Origin: Petrosia ficiformis
Lineage: Eukaryota > Porifera > Demospongiae > Haplosclerida > Petrosiidae
Direction: 5' to 3'
Assembly: GCA_947044365.1 (NCBI GenBank)
Contig: OX345637.1
Coordinates: 992,001 to 1,056,000 of the forward strand
Length of the DNA: 64,000 bases
Shown here piece after piece: positions 47,119 through 58,600 of the stretch. The notes under the pieces were generated by a model that had not been told where the DNA came from, searched no databases, and was given only the letters and a program-made list of their open reading frames with translations. Position numbers and translations under genes: made by a program. Within the stretch, counting starts at the first letter, position 1; each line of letters begins with the position of its first letter.

Positions 47119-50100
47119 GTATAACAGGAAAACCTCTTGATGAAAAGGGAGTAGAGGATACTGATGATGGAAGATCACCAAAAATGATGAAGGGAGAGGA
47201 TGAATTTCTGGCTGAAAGTATAAGAAGTTGTAAAGTCAGGTTAAGGAAATATTATTAAATATGATAATGCTTTTCAAAAATGCTACTATTGGGTCTTAAT
47301 TAAATAGTGGCGCAAACGTTTTCTTTCATTGTGATGTGTCATGCAATATTTTTTTGTGTTATTAGTTCATGATTGAATTATTTATATTATATTCTATTAC
47401 AATAGAGATACATCAGTTTCGTGGGATGATATAGGTATCCTAATTATGTACAATGTATAAATCTGATATTTATTTTATCAATGTACTAAAGTTGGTTTAG
47501 AGAATGCAAAAAGATTACTTGAAGAAATAGTTGTCCTACCAGAAGAGAGACCAGAGGTAAGTGTCATGCTAAACAAGTGTACTATATTAAACATACACAC
47601 ATGTACTTTATGAATATTGTATCATTATTAGCATTTTGTGGGTCTGAGAACACCAACAAAGGGTGTACTATTGTTTGGACCTCCTGGAAATGGTAAAACT
47701 TTACTGGTAAGTAAAAGGAACTCATGAAGTCCATCTGTTATAATCATTGTAGGACAGTTTTATTATTTCATTATTTCGATAATTATGTTTTACAGGCTAA
47801 AGCTGTTGCTCATGAATCAAAATCAACATTTTTCAATATATCTGGTGCAACATTACTGTCAAAATGGGTATTTTACTTGTTTAAACTATTCAACTAGTTA
47901 AAAAGTGTAATAATTATTTATAATTAGTCTTTGACTTATCTGCATTCTGTATTGTTTATGGACTAGTGCTGCCACCATATGTTTTTTTGCCAAGATGCTA
48001 GGACAAAGTGAGAATAATCACTAATTGCTTTGCATGGTCTGCATACAATTATTTATTAGATTTGACCTCTGAAACTGCATATTGATGACTTTGAAGCTAA
48101 GACACTTCCTAAACAATTTTCCATTTAATCATAAGCTTGTAGGGAGAAAGATGAGTCTCATGGTTTCTGCATTTGTATACTACAGTTGTGACATACAATG
48201 CAAGACAATATTGGCAGTACTAGTATGTGCTTGAAAAAACTATAACTAGTATAATTATCTCTATACTCTATAGGTTGGTGAGAGCGAAAAGGCAGTTAAA
48301 ATATTGTTTGATGAAGCAAGGAAATGTCAACCAGCAGTAATATTCATAGGTGAATGATCGCATGTGACATGTCACATGACTGAATAAAAATCCTAATGTT
48401 TCACTCCATTATTCTTTTAAGCATAAATGAAAGGGCTTCACTGAAGTGATTATGTTCTAATTTACATATTTTGTAAATTAAAACTGGGCAAACAAATACC
48501 AGTACATGTGTACATTATTTGGAATTTAACTGCTTGTAAAAAAAACCTCTCGGAAAGAGTAGGTCATTCATGCTAATGTATGGTTTTAAATTGCTTTGGT
48601 TTTCTGCAGATTCATAGCATCCATAATCTATTTACAATATTTTGTTCCTTATACCATTTTTAAATTTAATATATATATATTCCTATAGATGAGATAGACT
48701 CTCTTCTCATTAGAGATGAAAAGAATTTTATGAGAAGATTCGTAAATCAGCTTTTGCAACAGTTGGATGGAGTGAGTTCATTGATTCCAGCATTTCTTTA
48801 TTATTAGCCATTATGTGTGTTCACGGGAGGATAATAATTACTTTGTGCGCCTGCCTGTTTTTAAAGCAATTTTCATGCTATTTTGTAATTACAGATGACT
48901 ACTTCAAAAAGTGACAGAATTTTAGTAATGGGTGCTACTAATAAACCCAAAGATATTGATGAAGCAGCTTTAAGGTACCAATACAGTATGATTTTAAATG
49001 CTGACATGCATGCACACACCACAAAGAAGACATTTATTTAGCTTAAAGAAAGCTACATGTCTAGTGATAAAGACGCTACTTGTGGGTGTTATCAAGTCTG
49101 GCATAGACCACTGCATGGGGACGTATGTACACAATAAAGAAATTGGTGCAGAACCCAAGTTTTGTGCATAAGTTTGTCCAGATGTTCTGTCTCTCCTTCA
49201 CAAACTGTGGCCTCAAGACTAGTGTTATTTCAATTAGTTAACTTAAAGTACCTACTGCAGATGAAAAGTTAATTTTGGTAAACATAATAATTATTATCTT
49301 TGCATTTTGTAGAAGATTCCCAAAAAGAATATACATCCCTCTACCAGATAAAAAAGTAATGTATACCTTATGATCACCACACACTAATAATTATAACTTA
49401 TTTTGTAATAGGCTAGAGCTCTTGCTCTACAAAAACTCCTCAAAAATAATAAACATGAAATATCTGATGCCAACCTACTTGATATAGCACGGTAAGTGTA
49501 ATGTACAAGTACTGCAATTTTATAATAAAGTTTTCTTTTCTTCCTGTTGTATACATAGTAAAACAGAGAATTACTCATTTAGTGATATGACTGATCTTGC
49601 TGAAGATGCAGCTCATGGACCAAGGAGAGGTAAGAAAATGATGTGTACAATTATTAATTTTAGAACATAAATTAGAAGGTTCTCTCTTCAAATAAGTCAA
49701 CTAGAATTGAGAGCTTTTTAAAATTTCTCAAATTACAATATAAAATCGCCTATTCTAACTAGTGTTTAACCGATGTTAAGTGTAAGCTACGTTTAGGGAG
49801 TGGTATGGTCTTGGGGAACAGAATATTGAAAGTCATAGATATGTAAATCAGCTTTTATGTGCACACAAAGGCAGTGAACTGACTATTTGCAATCGTCTCA
49901 GTATGCAACTACCACTATGAATAATTAATGTACTTTCAACTTCGCATGTAGTTTTGTAGCCATGATTACTTTTTAGTCTGTCCTATTGCCAGTCACTAAA
50001 TAGCATAAATTAAGCTGCAATGAATGTATTATGATTTTATGAATCAATAATTCTGCATTTTTCTAGAGTTACCTACGGAAGTATTTCTTAACACACCAGA

Positions 50101-50501
50101 TGATCAGGTAAACACTAAATACTATTGTGTATCACCTGTAACTGATTTGAAACTTCTTCAGATTCGACCAATACAATATAAAGACTTTATAAGTTCATTG
50201 TCACAAATACGACCCTCTGTTAAAGATGAGACTATTACAGAGTTAGAGGAATGGAATCAAAAATATGGTACGAGGCAGTAATCACAATACAAATTTTGGA
50301 ATATAATCAATATATCCACTATATAAAATTATTAAACACTCTGTCTGTAGGCAGTATAGATTACGTGTTAACTTTTATATTATAATTACTGTACTATAAG
50401 GTTTCTTAACCATCCTATATATAGGTAGTCATTTTGCAAACTCAACCAGTCCCAGTTTAGAGGAACCAAAAAGTGATTCTGATGTCAGTTATATAAATTA
50501 G
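47119..50501 (+). CDS. Spastin/fidgetin/VPS4-type AAA ATPase, copy 1 (N-terminal exons not identified)
   Basis: Fourteen exons join in phase: 47119-47239, 47406-47434, 47492-47556, 47632-47706, 47796-47867, 48274-48349, 48689-48771, 48895-48974, 49313-49355, 49412-49491, 49559-49629, 50067-50107, 50162-50267, 50425-50501 (TAG), about 338 residues. In order it shows [20 protein letters not shown], Walker A GPPGNGKT, pore-loop [11 protein letters not shown], Walker [12 protein letters not shown], sensor MGATNKP, the Arg-finger pair in [32 protein letters not shown] and the C-terminal [19 protein letters not shown]...WNQKYG typical of this clade. All catalytic motifs look intact. The first exon needs a phase 1 partner upstream, such as gene D exon 7. 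AATAAA lies at 50630-50635. By family, it should be a hexameric ATPase that severs microtubules or remodels ESCRT-III. Confidence 0.85.
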
Positions 50502-50629
50502 ATAATGCATTTTGATAATTTGTGTTGAATGTTGCTTTACTATAATTATGGTGACAGATATAATTTATAATAATGTTTTTCTGAAAAAATTAATGTATTC
50601 CATTTGTACAATTTTGATAATCTGTTTAG

Positions 50630-50635
50630 AATAAA
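50630..50635 (+). terminator. Poly(A) signal of AAA copy 1
   Basis: AATAAA, 129 bases after the TAG at 50499-50501, is the first canonical hexamer I see downstream. Confidence 0.5.
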
Positions 50636-51767
50636 CATTTAACTATATATAATAGCTCTGCCCCACTGGTTTCTCCTCTCATGCTTATGAGTCCCACCTA
50701 AGTTTGTTTTAATTAAATTTTATAGAAACTGCAACGTTTTATATCGTAAAGCTCATAATAGCACTGTGGTTTCTATAACAGACCTACCATTCTAAAGTGT
50801 TTAGAAAGCTAGATATAGACTATGCCGAGTCTCTTATGTATATGACATTACTAGTGCAAAATATGAGACTTGACCTTTTTAAACATGTCTGATTGTAGCA
50901 CACTGCCACACCCTGATGTGAATCTTTGTTACACTGCAAAAACAAATGACTACGTACCAATAGTTGGTTGTTCAGTATACATACATCTAATGCATAGCTA
51001 CTTTGTACTATTCAATTATTTCAAATACTAGTATGCCTAATCGTGTTACATTCCAACAATTTGTACTAAAGTACATGTAATTGTATCTGGCTATCAAAGG
51101 ACTTGGAAGCCTACAAACATGTACTTTAATTTATTGCAGTGTACCTTCCAAGCCACACACTTTGAAATTCATACTATTCTTTGCAGTTGCAGTACTAATA
51201 AAGAAATCTTATTTTAACAATTTAATTTTGCAGTAACTATACGTTATTTTCAGAACAACATCTCTTCATGTACACTCTAAAAACAGAATTGTCAAAATAA
51301 CCAATTTATCACTGGTTAGTATACAGTATAGAATGGTATCATACATGTGCAGGCAACCTTTGTGTACATGTCCATCCCCCTATTACGCTATCATCAGATA
51401 GCAGTTTGTTAGCCCCACAATGTTTATAGTTTGGTGTCTAAAATTAGATAACTACAAGATAGGTAAATAATAATTATTACATCATATCACTGTAAAAATT
51501 GTAACTCTCATTTGTTTGCATGAGTTTCAATACAATAATTATTAATAACCTCCTGAAGCTCATACCACAATACACCCTATACAAACATAATATAAAGAGG
51601 TACCTTCAAAATGAGATAATATCACTAGTTAGGCAATCATGAATGTACATACCAAGTACACATCCTACTGCAACATGAAGAGATGTATATTTATGTTGTT
51701 CTGAAAACAAGCATGTAGTTAAAATAACCAATTTGTTTTTACAGAGCAGTTTCCTGATAGCTATATC
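50636..51767. other. Intergenic, nothing recognised
   Basis: AT-rich DNA without an exon, repeat family or RNA gene that I can support. Confidence 0.4.
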
Positions 51768-52374
51768 CAGGGGCGGATCTAGAAAATATATATTGGGTGG
51801 GCCAAGCATCTAGGGGGGTGTGGGGGGATGCTCCCCCGGGAAAATTTTGAAATTTAAGCCATTAGAGAAACATTCTGGTGCATTCTAGAGGATCTGTTGT
51901 AAGTTTTTGACAGGTCAAACAGGATCCTTTTGGGAGCTAGAAGTAATATCTACAGCTACTGGAGAAGACATGGAGGTCAACAATGGTGGAGTTAGATTTG
52001 AACAAGACTGTTCACTAGAGTGGAATACATCATAATCACTACTTGTGGTTGTGTTGTTTGCCAAATCAACTGTGCCATCATCACTGGACTCACTGCGTTG
52101 TAATCAGCCCTACCTCTAGTTTGCCCTAACATATATTCAGTACAAATACATGTACAAATAAAATTATGGTATTCAAATAATTGAAAACATACCACTAAAA
52201 TTAATGATTGAAACAGTCTAGACATTTTGGCAATTACTTCATACTTGTTCACAGCTGCTATTATCATAACACGTGGTATAATAGTTATTTTTTTAACACA
52301 ATGAAAATTTAATTTGTGTAAACTTTGATTGGGTGGGCCTGGCCCTGTCTGGCCCACCCTTGGATCCGCCACTG
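51768..52374. mobile_element. hAT-type element with CAGGGGCGGATC ends
   Basis: The left end CAGGGGCGGATCTAG and right end TTGGATCCGCCACTG are imperfect inverted repeats with subterminal GGGTGGGCC blocks. The flanking octamer GCTATATC is duplicated exactly at 51760-51767 and 52375-52382. It has no transposase domain, although a minus-strand frame of about 125 codons is open by chance. It lies 308 bases before the start codon of gene E. Confidence 0.85.
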
Positions 52375-52681
52375 GCTATATCCCATATGACCAACTGAAT
52401 ATTTCTGCATCCTGTAAAACCAACAAAACATTATCAGTTCCTTTAACATCTTTCGGGATATACTACATGGAATAATTTTACGACAATTATAATGATGATG
52501 TCATACTGTTATGGTTATATACACCTCATCAAAACAAATTTGATACACCCAGATAAAAGACAAGCCTGTTAGTAGTATAAACGGAAGGTGTGGCTACCCC
52601 AGACAACGTTCTATGAGCAATCTGATTGGACATTAAAAGGTCGGGGGTGAACGTCACTGATCTTGCTACCGGACAAGACTG

Positions 52682-55600
52682 ATGGCAGGAAAATCGAGTG
52701 ATAAGGGATTAAATCAAATTGGCAAGTCCGATGTACCAACATACGGTAAATTATGATGTATAGGTATATATAATAAGCATGGAAATACTGCAGGAGTATA
52801 ATACATGGGTGTACGAACAATTTTAAGAGATTCCAAACTTGTACTAGTCTGCCATTCTGTAAGTCGACAGTGTTCGCTAAATAAATTTGAATTATAGAAA
52901 TGCCAATGTAAGAAGTGTATACTCTTACAATTATAAACAAAATCTGCTGTGTTCAACCCTGTTATATACATAACTTGTAAAAACTTCAGGTAAGATTCAA
53001 CTAAGAAATACCATTGATATTTGAGAACCATTACTCACATGTTCTTGCTACAACAAATACAAAGTATTCATGCCTGATGCATTGCAATTCAAACATCTGT
53101 GTGATCAAGAAATGCCATATATAGCCAGAGATAATAACACTTTGAAGTCCTTATAAGGGAAAAACAAAAAGAATGCATGGATTATAGGTAGGAGGCAAAT
53201 AATATAGTGAAATTGATTATTTCTCTGATAATTATTATAATTATGTGAAGACATTTGCATCTGTCCAGAACTGTTGGGCTGCATGACTACTGTGCTATGT
53301 CTATATACTATGGATAATATCATATTGAAATACAATTGAGATAACCAACTGATTGGTTGAAGGATTTTTGCAGTGTAGTTAATTTAATGGTATGTGATTG
53401 CGATTGCCCATGCACCATTACTATAAGTGTTTTGTAAATCCTTGGTGATCTTATGTTTTCCAGAATAGTATCTGTTGGTACAGTTTATGATTCATGACTA
53501 ATTTTACCTTTAATGGCTTAGTAATTTATTTCTGTTGATATTGATCTATATTGACTAGTATACAAAGTACATGACATTATAAAGAATATTAAGCAAAGCA
53601 ATACAATGTACTTTAAACATTATAGTGTGTAAGTCCATAGTAATTTTGTAATTAGATGTGGTAACTACTAAAATATCTGTAGAGTACAACTGCATATTAT
53701 TTGTTATTATAAGTACAAAATATACTAATTTAAATACTCTGAAGTAAGCAAGTAGCATCTGTGATATGGAGTACATTTGTAGTATGTGACTGACTATAAT
53801 TATAATACTCTCTAATCATAATACTGTGTATAGAACATGCATACATAGTACAGAAATAGAACAGAAACTGTACATTGCATATTGCTTTTGTTATTATGAC
53901 ATGTAGTATATATACTAGGGCTGGGATGATATAATTGATTATTCAATCAATATTGACAATTCCTCTGATTATCCATTGCAAGTTTGTGATATCGTAATGC
54001 CACTTATTCCAAACGACATAACTTTGAAACATTTGTCAGCAAATACTGTACAATATGGAAGCAATAGGAAGCCTTTTTGATCAGATGGGAAGAGTTTCCT
54101 GCATTAATTGACTTAATTGGCCTAATTACTTCTACTAAATCGAAGTTAGTGAAGTTAGTCAGAATCCCATCCAATTCCTAGCCCTAATATATTCTAGTCA
54201 ATATAAATCAAATGAAACTAGTATTTGTAAATATTACCTAGCAGAAAAAACAAATCAGCATTGAGGAAAATAAAATGCGTCACAACTCAATGAAAGTTAA
54301 AACAAATCATAATAATTATTGTTATTTTTTGTTTGTATATTTAATTATCATTATTACAATAATTATTATTATGATCTATTGGTTCGGTAACTAATTATCT
54401 ATATTTTACAGCTTCTTGTATTTTGTTATAGATTTTCTCTCCTGTACTATTCCAGAATTGTTCTTTCCTGAATTGTGTAATTGTGGAGGTTGTACTGAAC
54501 AAGAATGGGTCGAAGGAAGGTTCTGTGAAAGACCAAACAAGGACTACCCTCAATGTATAATGTTTGACCCTTTTCGTGATTGGCATACACATATTCTAAA
54601 GAGAGAAATTTATTTAGAAACAAGAAAACTAGAAACGAAGTTCAGAGTTTATTCTCTAAGTGTGTGGCAGAAGCTCATATCTGAGGTCAAGGTAGCTGGT
54701 GATAAATCGCAAAGGAATATTGAAGAATTAATCACCCAATGTCGTGTCCATTTACCACTGCCTCCACAAATATCCTGCATCGCAGATTTAAGCCACTACT
54801 TCAATGAAACAATAGTTTCTTGGTTCAATTGGGAACCTGTTCAATGCCTTGCTCAGTGTTTAAGCCAAGAAGTTATTTGCATATGGGAGCAGTACAGTAG
54901 CTCATTTCAACAATACTGTTCACAGAGAAAGCTCAAAGAGTACAGTGGAATACTTTTCTGTGAATCAAGTAAACATGTTTTTATTCTTGAAATCGATGAG
55001 TCGATTAACCAGATGATGGTTTCAGAAATCCCAGATCTTTGTGCATGTTTATGTCATGCATTCGATTGTCAAGCGGTTAATCTTCATATAGTCCAAGATC
55101 TAGCTATAGAGCAGGTCAATAATCTCGCTTTGTCATTCTGCTATTGTTTTGAGGACTATGCTGATAAATTTACCAAGTTCAGTTTCGCACAAGTAACTGC
55201 TTTGGAAAAATTTAGAGTTGTTAGATTGAAAGACAGAAATGGTGCCTTTAACCATGATATTCAGGTAAATGATTATGAACATGCATGTATAATATTATTT
55301 GTATTCAATATTACAGGTATATATGGATATGTATGTTGAAGGTTTTGAATGTCAGACAGATCAAAGTAAACATTCTATCTCTCTATCAGTGTCTCTATAT
55401 ATTTATCCATCTATTTATTTACCTATCTATTTCTATCTATCTATCTGTCTATCTATCTAGCTATCTATCTATTTATCTATCCATTTATCTACATTTGTTA
55501 TCTGTTGTCCATCTTTTATTGTCTTACATAAATTATGTGTAAATATTTCCTGTGTAATTTAAAGTCAGTGAGGAAAGCTGAGCAATATTTAACAAAACGA

Positions 55601-58600
55601 GATGACACCATGCACATTGAGCATTTTTATGCATCCATATAATTACAATGACTATAATAATATTATTATTGTATTGTCTTGTGTATAAAGCCTGACTAGT
55701 AATTGCTTCTTGTAATTGTAAATACACAGTTTGTAAACTTCAAAGTGAAATATTGCAACTGAAGAATAACAAATGTAACAGTTATTAATTATTTATTTTC
55801 CTGTAGTTTAATTGACAATTTATTCTTATAAATGCATATACACTTTCTCACAGTCTGTAAACTTGAAGGTGAAGTATCAGAAATGCATATGAAGTGTACT
55901 GAATTAGAAGATGAGAATTGTAAATTGGCAGAAAAACTGAGGGAAGCAATTGCACAATTGAACTCAACTGTTAAAACAACTGAAGAGAAACTACGTAAAA
56001 ATGAAGAAAAGCTATTTATAACCGAAGCAAAGCTATCTATAACTGAAGGAGAATTAATTGAAAAGGATATTCAGGATTCGTATAAGGAAACAAAACTTTC
56101 AGAGTTTAAACATGAAAATGCAGCTTTAAAAGATGAAGGGATCAAACTTAATGGAGGTAAAAAGTAGTAATATAAGTCAAAATATGATGTTAAGCATGTA
56201 TGCACTACTATATAGAAAATTTAGAGTTAAAGAGCATCATTGATGTCCATCGGAAAACATCATTTATGAAGACACAAGAATTGTACATCAAAGACAAACA
56301 GTTCAAATTGTTATTAGAAGAAAATACTCGCCTAGAAATGGAAGTCAATAAACATAAGAAAAGTGAGTTTAGTATGTCCAAATGAATACCTTTTGATTTT
56401 GATGTGTGTTTTATAATGTATACAGGGGCAGATACCTTGGAAGAAGATATAGAGTCTTTAAAAAAAGAAATTGAAAAATTATATAATACTCTAGTGGAAG
56501 AGCGTGAATATAACAGGAGAGAAACTGCAAGCAAGAAAGAAGTAAATCATATGAAGAAAGGTTATTTAATTCATAATGATAATATTACACCTGCCAGTAA
56601 ACTATATTCATGCCAATTTAGCATGTAAATATAACCACTGAAATCCTTTGCTGTAATTACATAGAAATAGCTTCACTGTATATTAGACAGGATATCAAGT
56701 TGCATCACTCCCACATTTCATGCTCAATGCTTATTAGGTCACCATCATTATTTTATATTTGATTACAGACGTTCTTTTTGCTTATATGGACGCGTACAAA
56801 TTATTCTAAATGACTATACTATAGTGGCTATCAGATACAAAATTAAATGCAGTTTCCAATCTGCAAGCTGCGTTCTGTTGTGGTCCAGTATCTGTTTGCA
56901 GCACCAAAAACAAGTAAATAAATTCCATCAACAATAAGGGGTGTGGTCTCATGCAGATCTGTTATGACCATTCACATTATTACTTTTTTTGGCCTTTGTA
57001 ATCATAGATTGTACCTGGAACTTAAACTTGAGAAGTTGTAATGTAGCTGCAATCTATATTATATGCATACTTAATTTGCTTTTATTTTTACCAGGATGCA
57101 TAGAGTCTATGCCCCTATAGGCCCCTAGCTAATAGCTATATGCCACTGATGGAAAGAAGTCTAAGCACTTCATAAATTTTACAGAGAGGAGAGGCTGCCA
57201 TATTGAATTTACCTGTGGGTGGTGTAGTCTGTTTCTTCTACTTGTAGTACATTGTACATAGGCTCAGTGTATAAATCATGTAACAACCTCAACTTCAGAC
57301 CAATGTCAATAATTAATTCCAAACTATAATTTTAATTATAGAATTGGATGACAAGTTTTAATTGTTTCGTTATTATTCGATACATAGGAGTAGGAACAGG
57401 GGCGGCCTGGCTTAAAACACTTAACATCAACTCTGATGCTGCGCAGAGCTGCAGACACACATTTTAACTGACCACAAGATGGTATGTATGTAAGTTTCAT
57501 TTTCAGCTGCCCCCTCTTGCACCCTGTGGCCTAACTACTATATAGTACTTTGGCCCCTTCATCATTTACATGTTCCTACTCCACTGCAATACACTATTAT
57601 AATTTATCATAATTGTATGGTAGAACAAAGTCACTGCAGAACTGTTATATAGTTGAAAATAATTGTGTTTTCATTTTTTCATGCATTAGAATTGGATGAT
57701 AAACTAAAGACACAGCAGAATGGTTAGTTGCATGACTCATTAGAGAAAATAGATGATGTTTTAGTTTATTATGCATTAGAAATTGCAGAGCTGCAGAAGT
57801 CAGTGAAGGAAACTACAAGATTTCCAGTCATTTCAGAAAGCAGACAAGGTTTTTAAATTTCTCATGTGTAAATAAATAATCTATCAACATGTTCTATCCT
57901 TGACAAGATTACCTTTTAAATAGAACTGTCACGTATAGTTATTGTTTTTATGTAATGCTCATAATACCTTATTGGAGACCAGATGTGGGTATTTCAATAT
58001 ACTGGTATATACAAAAACAATCATTTCACATTATTGTTAAATTAAAGAATTCTTCAATGCATGGGCTCGAAATATATCCAGAGATTATGAATAAACTAGC
58101 TAATAAGTCACACTAGTATTCCTATAGTAATTTGTTTCAGGCAAATTAAGTGTAATTCCACCTAAGATTTGTAATTTTGACTAATACTTTTTGGTAACAG
58201 AAACAGTCAAACATAGCCTAGGAACCATAAATTATGCTAAATATAATATTGTAAAAGGACTTGTGTAGATTTCTTACGCTATACTCATTCATACTTGTGT
58301 TTTACATATACAACAGGAAAATCACTTCATGATATGTTAATCCCTACAAACAACATGTCCATGTAGTATACTAAATTATTATTATCTTTTCAAATACTTG
58401 TGACTCAAAGAAACACACTCTCATATACCACAGTTTCACCTGAAAACCTGACATCGAGCAGTGCAACCAGATTGATGAGGGATTGTGACATCAGATTATC
58501 AAAATGGTCTGACTTTGCGACAGATTTTGATGTTCCAGTTGATAAACGAGAAGAGTTTCGACAGCGCAGACTAAGTACACAGGAATCACTAGAAGAATGT

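Noticed and set aside
51992..52372. Minus-strand frame of 126 codons with Pro/Gly-rich start
   Set aside because: It lies wholly inside the hAT element 51768-52374 and begins in its terminal repeat; no transposase or other domain pattern is visible.
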